Part shown: positions 1 through 10,625 of the stretch, piece by piece
Layout of the letters: each line of letters starts with the position of its first letter
How positions within the stretch are numbered: position 1 is the first letter of the stretch
Assembly (NCBI GenBank): GCA_037903475.1
Contig: JBAJFG010000347.1
Location: forward strand, 2,170,001-2,234,000
Length of the DNA stretch: 64,000 nt
Direction of reading: 5' to 3'
Origin: Ancylostoma caninum
Lineage: Eukaryota; Nematoda; Chromadorea; Rhabditida; Ancylostomatidae
Position numbers and translations under genes: made by a program
Notes under the pieces: model-generated
Told to the model about the DNA's origin: nothing
What the model saw: only the letters and a program-made list of their open reading frames with translations
The model's database searches: none

Positions 1-3000
1 AGGTAAATATGAAGGCAACAGAATTGAAATATAATAATTCACCACTTATGAAACAAATAAAATAATATCAGTTAACATTCAAGAGTTCTGGTGGGGGTAT
101 CATGAATCTATTTCCATTTTTCCGTGACTCTTCGTAGGTTCCACCTTTCAGCATTTTTTCCATTTCAGCAGGTCGTCGACTTTTTGAGTGTGGACATCAC
201 GAGAATACATCGGGCGCCTGAGAATTGTTTTCCAGAAATTCTTCCCACTTCCCCTGCTTATTTTCCATTCTCCAGAGATGAATCAATGCGCATCTGTTGG
301 AATGCATCTGCCAAAATAATTGAATCGCCACGAAAACGCGGTTCTTATTGATCTTAGTCACATTAATTGAAACCCCACAAAGAGCGTTTTTCGGCGAAAA
401 TCAAGCTGTTGTAGTTTCAAATGCGTCATCTGCAATCGCACACAATGTCAACGGTATTCTTATGCTGATAGGTGATGTCATAGCCAACCGCAGTTCGGTC
501 GCGCGTTTGCTTGACCGGTTCCTTCATCGCAGCTGTGGATATCGGGCTGCTGGTCGTAATTTCGCGAGTTATGCAATGTATTCAGCTCGACTCGACTTAG
601 ATTGCGTACATATCCCGTCGCGGGGGGAGGGATGATGGCTGCGGACAGGGGGATGTTCACGTGTATGTGTGTAGATGAGCGACGACGGCGACGACGACGA
701 CGAACCCACCCCACAGCTAACCGCCGACCGGTTTCGCCTCAGCGACCACATAGTTGGCGCCAACTCTGCCCCGACACTAACTATCTACTCATCGATTACT
801 TAAGTAGCTAAGCCCAGCGTCGACGTCAGTGGGATAACTATCGATTTTTCCGTGTTTTCTCGGATATCCTTAAAATGTCCCCTGGGCCGCATTCATATTC
901 ATGCTGCATCTGCGCGTAAATAATGGCCCGCGTTGAGAACTGGGCCACGCCCAGTTTAGCGGGGCATTTTGAGGGGCATTTTGAGGGACGTTTAGTCAAT
1001 ATACCCTCGTTTTTCTTGGAATTTACCACTTGGTCTCCTTTTTACCATTTTTAAGCGATACCGTTCAAGATATGTAGTTATACGGTTCGTGATTCCTTGC
1101 CTTGATCCAGTCGTTTTAGGTCTTCTTTATTCCACTTTATGACTTTGAAGCCTATTTATTTACTTCTCTCTTTATTTATGTACTTGTTTTGAATGCCACG
1201 AACCGCGCTAACAAATATTGTACTGAAATCAGCAAACGAGTTGAAAAGGAGAGGAGATAAAGAAAACATAGCATAAGGATTGAAATTAAAGAACCTCTAT
1301 CCTCCTCTTTGTCTTCAACCTACTCATTTTCACTTTTTTCTGCGTTTTGCGATATCTTTTCTCTTTTTCTCTGTTTTTGCTTAACCTCACTATCAGGGTT
1401 ATGTACCCTAAATTACGTAGTCTATAAGCCGTTGGCTGTTTGCACCTAAAAGGGCTAAAAATGCTCATAATGTTTAGTGGCATAAAACAATCCTAACACG
1501 CGTACGATCAGTAATTTAATTTTTGTCCAGTGTAGACTTTTTTCTACATTTAAAAATAACTATTTTTTCATCTCTTTACTGCTCCTTAACTTACCTATCG
1601 AAGTTCCACATTCTTTATTCAATTTTAAGCATTTCCCCCTCCGCAACCCCTTAATACAGACCCTCATAGCCTTTATCAAGCAGAAAATCTTTCTATAGTG
1701 CTCTACTTATTTATTTTCCTCTCGGATTCCATTTCCGTTCTCCTAAATGCACTATAAATCCTTGCTATCTTCCACTGGGTATTTCCGTTTGTCTGGTGAT
1801 GTTGATTTCCGGTGCGAGAGAGCTTGGATATGTGTACGTTCATTATTTCCGATTGGTTGTCAGGGCCTCGATCCCGTTTCTGGTGTACGTTGTTGAGTTA
1901 TTCAGTAGCGTTTTATGCATTTCTGATGTTGCTACATCTCATTCATCGTAGCCTCCACCCTCTCCCAAAAATGGCACGTTTTGGCGAAATCGGTAGGATT
2001 TAGCCTCTGAATTATTGCAGTCTTTTTGGATTTGAGGCATTGGTGAAGTTTCTGTCGTATTTTCATAAGGAAGAACTCGGGTTGTGCAGTGGCGAAAAAA
2101 AGTGGCTGCTGTCATTCATTCCGTTACGGGTTCGATCGTTGGTCGGGTTAACCAAACTTCAAGCTAATCGGTCGGTCTTTTTCGCTCCGGGAGGTCCATC
2201 AGTCATCCGAGAGCGAAAATACCGACCGAACAGCTTGCCTAAGTAATTGCGTCGAGTGGATCAAACTATTTTTTTCTACCTTTCTTTGATATCTGTGCCT
2301 CTTCATCCACTTAACTTTGCCGAGTCGCCGGAGTCATCTTGTCGAAAATACTTCCCTCCAATTGTTTACTTGTTTATTTGCGGAGCAAGGTGAGGTGATG
2401 TCAATACTGTCAACTGCAGGATCGTTTTCCTCTGCCAATGTTTACATCGGCAAGCACTCGAACAACAGATGTCCGAATTGTAAACTATTTATTCCCATCG
2501 AGCAGTTTTCCTACTGCTGTACTTCCTGACGTCGACCATGTGTTTACCCAATGACGCAGTGTGTTTTGCTACTGTGCCCTATTGTTTCCTCATAGTATGC
2601 TGGAACAGTGGAAACAGCTTTTCGAGGTGTGTGCTATTGTACATTATCGATTGATACTGGATACGACTCCGATTGCTCTTAGGTGCAGGGCTTGTGTTTA
2701 AAGTATTTTAATGTTATCGTCAACCTGTTCTACATATGGAGAACGGTCGCAGTTCCACCACTATTGAACGTCTACCTAGTCGTCGTCCAAAAAGACTTTC
2801 AGCAACAATTCATCTTCACTGTGTTTGCGATGGCAAAGTCTCTTCGTTGGGTGCCTATTCCCTTGCTAGGCCTCTTTTCCTCTCGGACCATGGAGTTCTA
2901 CTAGGTTTGATCTTGTTGCTGGTTCGGAACGGTTATGTAACATCTCGCACGCCTATATTGTTTTTCGATAGGAAAAAACATCTATTGAATGAATGATTCT

Positions 3001-3050
3001 CCGAAGCCTTGAATTTAGTATCTTCGGAGCAGCTAGTTGAGGAGCAAAAT
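1..3050. other. Gene-poor stretch, no supported gene
   Basis: No reading frame here has both family motifs and plausible splice sites. A CGA/ACG-rich trinucleotide run near 675-705 creates arginine-rich open frames on both strands that are low-complexity artefacts. A short direct duplication of a GAGGGGCATTTT unit is seen near 962-985. The GC-rich block 590-800 could be a promoter or untranslated leader of a gene outside the window, but nothing here proves it. Confidence 0.5.
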
Positions 3051-3454
3051 GTACAATGTACTATACATTGGACCGAATAAAAATCGAATAATTTTGTTAC
3101 TTCAATCACCTGTTCAGGAAATAATTTCAACACCCAGGTGTTCGAGATTGAGAAACCTCTGAAGACCTTTTTCTCTTTAGTACTGTTCTGTATTGGCCTC
3201 GAAAGTTGCAACATTCGAATTTCCCATTTATTCGAAGTATTCGATATTCGAAGGCAAAATTATTCGATTTCGAATAAACGGAAAATTCGAAAGTTCCTTC
3301 ATTAGAGACCAATCTAATGTTTTATGGAGGCAAAAAATAGCTTTAAGGCTTTCTCATTCTCGAGTATCTGGGCATTTGAACTGCTTCCTGAATTGGTAGT
3401 TGAAATTAAAAAAAATTATTCGATTTTTATTTGGTCCAATGTATACAATGTACT
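3051..3454. repeat. Palindromic MITE-like element rich in ATTCGAA
   Basis: The two ends are inverted copies: the left end has an ACATTGGACC motif followed by AATAAAAATCGAATAAT, and the right end carries the reverse complement with one change (GGTCCAATGT after ATTATTCGATTTTTATTT). Inside, 3132-3378 is also a diverged inverted repeat, so nearly the whole 404 bp could fold as one hairpin. ATTCGAA and CGAATA motifs fill the arms. Related sequence appears at 22262-22430 and in the ATTCG-rich tract at 60630-61345. Non-autonomous DNA element by structure; the superfamily is not identifiable. Confidence 0.7.
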
Positions 3455-3549
3455 CAGTAGATAAATGAATGGTATGAAATGCTTATTTTGGTAGAATTTT
3501 TCCACTTTTTCTCCAATTTTTCCAGGTAAGAGAAGCTGCTCCCGCCCTG

Positions 3550-5004
3550 CCCAGACAAACTTTCGGAACTTCCGCGGAACTTGCCGATTTTCGGAGCTTC
3601 CGCGGAGCCTGATTTACTATTGGAGCCCGATTTTCGGAAGTTCCGCGCAAGTTCCGCGGAAGTTCCGAGTGGAGACGCAGAGAAAAAAGTAGCTTCGGAA
3701 CTTCCGCGGAGCTTGACACTTTTCGGAACTTCCGCGGAGCTTCGAGACAGATAGAGTGATCCAAGAAACTAACAGATCTAATGGCATGTTTTCGCTCATT
3801 TTCATACTGATATGTTCTTGATTGACTTCGGCTAGACAAATAAGAAGTTGTGGTAGAATAAGAAAATTTTTACGCTATTCCTTCCTCGAAATTCACTTCG
3901 GGATGCCCCAATAATGACATCTGTAATGTCGAATTTCGGGTGAAGCTCGTGTCACATAAATGTACCCTTGGGATTATTCCCATAAACACGGAAAATTGAC
4001 AGAGATTTTGGTACTATTGTACTTCAGCGGCCCCACTATCGACCCCAAACTCAAAATCATGGATTTCTCTGAAAACTTGCATACAGGGGTAATTCGATGT
4101 GCTGATCACGAATATCATATTCACTTCCCATGATATTATCGATTTTATTGATTTTATCGATTTTTCCCCAGGTATGGACCTCCTCTCAGATCCCTCTGAA
4201 AATTTGCCTACTGGGGTTTCTGAAGGTGCGGGTTGCAAATATGATGAAGATTTCGCAAGAAAAGGTCGGCTTTGTGGGGAAAACTTCAGTAGAAACGGCA
4301 ACTACACCGCCCTACAGATAAAAATCTGGAGAAAATCAATGAAATCTAGAATGTGATGCAAAACAGCTACTATATTCGTGATCAGCAACTTCAAAAACCT
4401 CTAAATGCACTTTTTAGAGAGATTTGAGATATGGGTAGAACTTAGAAAAAATCGATAAAATCAATAAAATCGATATTGTCATGCGAAATCAATATGATAT
4501 TTGTGATCAGCACCTCGAATTACCCCTGTGTGCAAGTTTTCAGAGGAATCCATGATTTTGAGTTTCGGGTCGATAGTGGGGCTGCTGAAGTACCCAGATT
4601 TTTATTAAAGAGGAATTTTTTCCAAGTTATCATTAAAGTTGAAGCCTGATGCAGATACGAAGCACAGTCAGAGGGCAATTCTGCTTGAGGTTCATCTTCA
4701 GCAAACGAAGGCAATAGTGCAGTAACAAGTCCTAGGTGGTCTAACAACTGCTAGTGGGATTGATGATGCTGCGATTTTTGGTATGCGGACGCATGGAGGT
4801 GTTCATCACTCCACGTTGGTCGATTTTACTCTATTATTCCAGTTATGGTTGGGTCCATAATAAGGGAATTACGTCATTCTTGTTCGACTTCGGAACTTCC
4901 GCGGAGCCATTTCGGAACTTCCGCGGAGCCAGTTCGGAGCTTCCGCGGAGCTTATTCGGAACTTCCGTCGGTTCACCCGCGGAAGTTCCGAGAGTTTGTC
5001 TGGG
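3550..5004. repeat. Compound inverted repeat with clustered TTCCGCGGAA palindromes
   Basis: The outer ends are inverted: CCCAGACAAAC at 3550-3560 and GTTTGTCTGGG at 4994-5004. Each arm carries several copies of a unit around GGAACTTCCGCGGAGC: about 3560-3745 on the left and 4888-4990 on the right. The core TTCCGCGGAA is itself a perfect palindrome. The interior holds a separate foldback (4019-4592). The open frames here are products of the repeat, not genes. Confidence 0.65.
4019..4592. repeat. Foldback element, family member 1
   Basis: Arms of about 150 bp are inverted copies: the left arm runs from GTACTTCAGCGGCCCCAC to the ATCGATTTT block ending near 4170, and the right arm mirrors it from about 4446 to 4592. 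The arms share motifs (gatcacgaatatcat, a tract of TTTTATCGATTTT) with structures at 29165-29667, 50150-50400 and 56215-56765, so this is a dispersed family. The roughly 270 bp loop has no coding potential. Confidence 0.7.
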
Positions 5005-5755
5005 TGAAATACTTGCTAATGAGTAAATTTGCGCATATTATATCCCTTTTAGAATTTGAACAACCTTGATAAATGGTTAAACAAATGAAATAATTTGTAA
5101 TGCGCTCAAATGTATACGTAAATAAGCAAGGAAGTAGTTATGCTAGATGAAAATCTTTAGCTTAACTGACCCCTGCTAGAATCCAAATACTTAAGAGACT
5201 GTTATCTATATGCTCTAAGGTTTTTTTGTCGATATGGGTCACTTATATGATAGACATTGCACTTCGAGTAGTCTTATAATGTATGTACAGGAAGCTTCAA
5301 TGGTCAAAGACCGCGTGCGCTTACATCACCACCAGCTTGAAGAGGTTGAGATAGTAGCCAGGAGACGCTTTTGAGGATGAGAAAGGCGATATCTATGGAA
5401 TATGTGTATGCGCTGACAATCAGCGCACTATCTTGTTTATAGTGTGGCGCTTGAGTTGATCTGTACCACAGGAGTCTCCTGTATTTGACTTGAAAATTCT
5501 ATTAGTATCGCTTTGAAATTTGTCGAAATTACATACAATTATCCAAAAAAGAAAAGGTTCGTTTGTGATTCAATCTGCCTCATGGTCTCCAAGCCAACCT
5601 GCCGAAATTAGAATTTTCCTTTTTTTATCTTCTAATGATATGTAAGAATTACGGGCAGGGCTTTAAGTAATTTAATTGATGGGATAGCGGCCGCCACGTA
5701 ATTTTGTTTTGATTCACTTTGCTCTGCTTTTTACTTTCTGACTTCAAGTTATTTA
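5005..5755. other. Unannotated spacer
   Basis: AT-rich sequence with no splice-supported exon, RNA gene or clear repeat boundary that I can see. Confidence 0.4.
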
Positions 5756-7031
5756 TTAGGTTGGTGCAAAAATAATGCGCGTTTTCCGCTGCTTCATCTT
5801 CGGTGCAGAAAACTTCCGGTGTTTCTCATCATCGGTATGAGAAGCTGCATATGGTTTTGTAGCAAATTTCATGGCCTTTTCAAGCATCTCATGCATTTTG
5901 AGCGAAGTTCATGTTTTCGGTGAATTTTTAGTTGTGGAAGGAAAGGCGCCAAAACAAGTTTTTCGCCAAACTCACTTCAGCGAGCTAAAACTCGCCGGCA
6001 TCTCAGCAGGAACCGCTCGGAATACTACCATAGTTTTGGCGAAGGGAGTGTGAGCGAATGCATTCCGCCGAGCTGCTCCCGGATTTTTCGGCTTGGTGTG
6101 CCTTGCTTCGAAAGTAAGGAATGTCGCATAGGTCTTCCTGGGATTTGCAACTCCCAACTGATGACAATTATCAAACAGTACCCATCCAGAACAACATATT
6201 TGGTTTCGCGGAACATTGCCGGTGACTGTTGTCAGACCATCCCTCCCTTCAGTAAAAATGGGAGGATGAAAAAGCTCGACGAGTTGATGTCGCGCATACT
6301 GAACGAGTACCACATTGATCTTCGATGAGAGGTCTGCTTCGCGCCTTTGCAGTGAAAGAATTGCAAGCAAACAGTCGGTCGCTTAGTAATTAAATGTGAA
6401 GTATAGACCCTCTTCGACAAAATGAGGTGCCTCGCTGAATAGTTGGGCGAGGAAGATGCACCGAAACACTCCCAGAAACCGAAGGAACACCAAAATAAGG
6501 TCACTGCGAATTTGTGGTGACCTGCTGCAAGAATTGCTCACTGCAGCTCATTCATTCTTCCTAATCTGGTAAGTCCTTTCAAGACGTAAACGAAATAAAT
6601 TAGAACCTTTACGGTGTGACCCCAGCGTTGCTCAATAAAATGGATTCTTCACTCCTACAGGGTACCGTCCAGGCACACCCTGCACGACAGATTCTTCCCA
6701 GGTTCGAGCAACTGAGCTAGGAAGATCGGATTCCTACATCATAATCAGCAAGCTTCTCGCTCACCGACTACCACTTCCCCGAGAACCTGGGCGACTTCTT
6801 CCAGGAGAATTTTCTCGTAGACTAAAGTGATACCAAAACTGCCCTCCGGAAGTTCGTCGATTCTAAAAGATCCTGTCAGATTTGCACGGTAGTCGGAGAA
6901 CGTCTACCTTATTGCTAAAGATTTGCGGATTAAAATGCTTCCAAGCCTTTTGAGAAAGATCGATTTTGAACGGAGTTATGAGGTTTGGAATCAAAGGCAT
7001 GCAAACGCGCATTATTTTTGCACCAACCTAA
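5756..7031 (+). mobile_element. Decayed mariner element
   Basis: Terminal inverted repeats begin TTAGGTTGGTGCAAAAATAA at 5756, and the reverse complement ends at 7031. The ends match without mismatch for about 29 bp. The element is flanked by TA on both sides (5754-5755 and 7032-7033), the target duplication expected of Tc1/mariner elements. The 1276 bp length suits a full mariner. The interior holds only scattered transposase-like pieces on the plus strand with many stops; a stretch near 6780-7015 resembles the transposase C-terminal region. The TIR sequence resembles those of cecropia-type mariners (from memory of the family). Inactive by content. Confidence 0.85.
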
Positions 7032-7635
7032 TAAATTTGATTGTGAATTTCGTGAACATCAGTTTTGAATCAAATTTTACTTCAACTTCGTATAGACTTT
7101 TTAATGTGATTTTTTGTACTTCTATTTTAGTCATAATTCAAATAAGTTAACAGTCTCATGGTTTATACCTACTTGCTGTTTTACTCTATTTTTTGCTTCT
7201 AACTTACTTCTTTTATTTATCTTTTTGTCCATATTCTCTTAAATTCTAAAGAATGTTTTCTCCGAGAATCTTCGCTATCGATTTTAATGCCCTTATCGAT
7301 GCTCAGTTTCGAAATAGGAGAATGAATAAGAGTTCATGAAAGAGGAAAAATTGAATTAATCGAGATTTCTTCTATTTATTTTTAGCTCTGCAAAATTCAT
7401 GAAATTGCTTCATTCCTTACCCACCCCCTCCTCCCCCTCCACTCTCACTTCCTCTCCCACATAACTGTCTATCACTACCAAGTGACCTCACTGTGTGGTA
7501 CAGTCGTTGTTTGTCGGCTTGGCCAGTCGTCGCCCTCCGACGCTCCCGCCGTATCATTAGCGTTGAGAGATCAGTGTGGCCGGCAGAGATTCGGATCAAT
7601 TACAACGTCGATTACTCTGCGGCTGACAAGTAGCG
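7032..7635. other. Possible promoter and 5' leader region
   Basis: AT-rich sequence gives way at about 7420 to a CT-rich tract (CCACCCCCTCCTCCCCCTCC) and then to GC-richer sequence up to the ATG at 7636. The composition shift and the exon-like sequence downstream suggest a 5' untranslated leader. No TATA box or other definite element was identified. Confidence 0.3.
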
Positions 7636-7669
7636 ATGGATCGTAATCCGAAGAACTACGGCGCGTGTG
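7636..7669 (+). CDS. Candidate far-upstream first coding exon of the sphingomyelin synthase gene
   Basis: ATG at 7636 opens eleven codons (M-D-R-N-P-K-N-Y-G-A-C) plus one base, followed by a GTGGGT donor at 7670. The one-base carry fits the exon acceptor at 18295-18296 (TTTTTTTCAG): joining gives a GTG codon followed directly by the ATG at 18299, so the frame stays open into the sphingomyelin synthase. The upstream CT-rich and GC-rich block resembles a leader. The implied intron would be 10.6 kb and would contain the large inverted repeat and a hAT-type MITE. The alternative is trans-splicing at 18296 with translation from 18299, making this exon unrelated. Transcript evidence is needed to choose. 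Confidence 0.35.
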
Positions 7670-7847
7670 GTGGGTTTCCTAGAGCTTCTCCCAGTTTTCA
7701 AGCTCTTTTTTCTTGGGAAATCTGTTGTCAGTTTTTCTGGATCTGCGATCTCAACATCTGCATTTCATAAAGAGTTTTCAATGCTTTCCGATTTTTTTAG
7801 GAATTTTCTTGTTAAACCTCTTCCATGGCTATATTGTTTCGAGACGC

Positions 7848-10625
7848 CGCGTTCTTCCACAATGGCCTTGTGGACTTCTTCCACAGCGGCTCCGAAAGTG
7901 CCTGGAGATACATGGCCATAATAGGTTTTGGGACTTCTTCCACAGCGCCTCCGAAAGCGCCTGCAGATACATAGCCACGCCGACTTTGCTCGTAAGGGGC
8001 GTGGCCACATCGGATTTGGACCGGGCCTGTTTTCCGTTTAAATGTGCCTCCAAAAAAATGCTAGAGGCCCCGCTAGTAGAACTAGCACTAGCTGGTAACA
8101 AATGCTATCTCGTCCACCGAGATCGAAACGAAATCCCCAGAAACGAGAAAATGAGTGGTGGTAATGCCAATATGTGAAGTTGTGGTGGATGTAACAATGA
8201 CTAACTCCAATGCCCCATTTTCTGAGTGTTTTTTTTATTCTACCACATGCAAATTCTTCTTCATTCATCAATTTAGTTGGACTTTCTACTTGCAAATTCG
8301 GCATTTACTCTTTTTCCCTGTCATATGGCAGGGTAGAGTGAATGGCCTGCAGGAACAGTGGATGCCTGCAGGCATATCTCGTCCACACAATGTCATTAGA
8401 CAGCCACTACCTCGTTGTTCAAGTAATATTGATTTTTCGGAGCTTATCGTGAGTCATTCAGCATCACTTATTAAAACTAGGAGTTCCAGGAATTAGGCAG
8501 GACCTCCCACTGATGCTAGGCAGTAAATAATAATAAATGAATAAGTGAAGATAGAAAATTGCGCCATCTCCAGAGAGAGGACCTCGCAGGAAACATGAAC
8601 GAGCAGAGAATCAACGGCAAAACAAGCGCATTTTCCAACATTTCGTACAAAAACTCCTAATAACAAATCAATTTAAATTTAACCAACTTCAAGCCAGTGA
8701 GGAACTAGAACGAAGGCACTTGAACTTAGAGGTAATGCAGTTTCACTGATTTGTACCACAAGATATTCGATGCAAGGGGAATTCTACTCTTACCGCCATC
8801 ATCTTCACCATTAACATACACGTGCATTAAAGGCCGCTACAGATTCAGACTAAGCAAATTGCACAAAACGGGACGTAAAGAGAATAAAACCATTTAATGG
8901 AAATTGGCAGTAGACGTTCTCGTTGTGATGGTAGATCTGTTTGCATTAAAGGCAGCACTCACGGAAATTTTTGTGTTGAAGATTTTGCGGTATATCGGGG
9001 TTTTTAGGGACGATGAACTCATTGACAACGATGACATAGCGTGAAACACGCGAAAAACACAGAAAAAGATGGCGGTATTTCATGTGTGTCCACAGCGCGG
9101 ACGAGTGTTCCGTGATGGGTCCCGCCACGGAACCCTGCAAATGGTACGAATTTCATAGACACGCCCCCGCTGAACCACATGCACACACCCTGTCAAAGGC
9201 GTTAGTTGGCGCGAGGGAACCCTAATGTCCAGAGCGGCAGATGTGTCCACGGCAGTATCTTCGCAGGTAGGTGGCCATTCAAGGTGTTCAACTTACTGTT
9301 GCGATTGTCCAGAGGCCGGCTACATGGTAAGCGACTCATTTCAGAAGTGAAAATTTCCGTGAGTGCTGCCTTTAATGCTACAGTGAAACTCCTATACAAG
9401 GATCTTTGATCAGAGATGCAACCAGACAAGTGCAAAACCGAAAAGAACAAGGATGGGCTTTGAAAAAAAACCTCACAAAAATACAAGAAACGGATAATGC
9501 TGAAGTTAGTAGCGATAACAGTAGAATAATTTATGGTATGGATCTGTGGAAGAAAGGTTATAGAACATCCCCAGCAAAATTTGCGGAAAAAAACGAATAC
9601 AACAATTGCCGCAATAGTTTCAATCTCTTGACGAATATGAAAATAAATACAAAACAAGAAGGAATACCAACATAATATGGAAATAAGTCCAATATAAAGA
9701 CACAAAAATGATTTTTTGTGAAAAGAAGAACATAAAATAGCAATCAAACTTTTTTGTTAACGAACAAGTCTATTCAATACTTTTTGGTTTGATTTAAAAA
9801 AAGATTGTGCACACTCACGCCGTCAAAACACTATTTTTGAACAACTTGATTTCGCGTGAAAAGACAAAGCATTTTTGCACAAAACAGCAGAGCACTTCTT
9901 CTCGTCAGAAACACACATTTTTGCTGAACGTTTTTGATATGTAAAAGTACTGCCTAGCATCAGTGGGAGGTCCTGCCTAATTCCTGGAACTCCTAGTTTT
10001 AATAAGTGATGCTGAATGACTCACGATAAGCTCCGAAAAATCAATATTACTTGAACAACGAGGTAGTGGCTGTCTAATGACATTGTGTGGACGAGATATG
10101 CCTGTAGGCATCCACTGTCCCTGCAGGCCATTCACTCTACCCTGCCATATGACAGGGAAAAAGAGTAAATGCCGAATTTGCAAGTAGAAAGTCCAACTAA
10201 ATTGATGAATGAAGAAGAATTTGCATGTGGTAGAATAAAAAAAACACTCAGAAAATGGGGCATTGGAGTTAGTCATTGTTACATCCACCACAACTTCACA
10301 TATTGGCATTACCACCACTCATTTTCTCGTTTCTGGGGATTTCGTTTCGATCTCGGTGGACGAGATAGCATTTGTTACCAGCTAGTGCTAGTTCTACTAG
10401 CGGGGCCTCTAGCATTTTTTTGGAGGCACATTTAAACGGAAAACAGGCCCGGTCCAAATCCGATGTGGCCACGCCCCTTACGAGCAAAGTCGGCGTGGCT
10501 ATGTATCTGCAGGCGCTTTCGGAGGCGCTATGGAAGAAGTCCCAAAACCTATTATGGCCATGTATCTCCAGGCACTTTCGGAGCCGCTGTGGAAGAAGTC
10601 CACAAGGCCATTGTGGAAGAACGCT
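7848..10625. repeat. Large inverted repeat: two 678 bp arms around a 1.4 kb loop
   Basis: Bases 7848-8525 reappear in reverse complement at 9948-10625. I found only about three differences by eye in the segments I compared (for example GAACAG against GGACAG, and GCCTGCAGG against GCCTACAGG). The outer ends start GCGTTCTTCCACAATGG and contain two imperfect copies of a roughly 60 bp unit (GACTTCTTCCACAGCG and CTCCGAAAG). The inner ends are TACTGCCTAGCATCAGTGGG. A short palindrome (GCCACGCC to GGGGCGTGGC) lies in each arm. The loop 8526-9947 contains a nested MITE. Mirrored open frames in the arms have no family match and are not called as genes. It could be a foldback transposon or a recent inverted duplication. 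Confidence 0.85.
8944..9377. mobile_element. MITE nested in the inverted-repeat loop
   Basis: Terminal inverted repeats: CATTAAAGGCAGCACTCACG at 8944 and its reverse complement ending at 9377, with the match running on through GGAAATTTT. Length 434 bp with no transposase coding. Target duplications are not clear from the flanks. Confidence 0.7.

Noticed and set aside
478..811. Arginine-rich open frames on both strands
   Set aside because: Produced by a CGA/ACG trinucleotide run; no splice context or family signal.
8155..8496. 113-codon open frame duplicated as a mirror copy at 9977-10318
   Set aside because: Its conservation is explained by the inverted repeat itself. The protein has no recognisable features and the opposite strand is equally open.
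9202..9747. 181-codon minus-strand open frame
   Set aside because: Spans the right end of the nested MITE into AT-rich loop sequence; composition is Phe/Ile-rich as expected of random AT-rich DNA.
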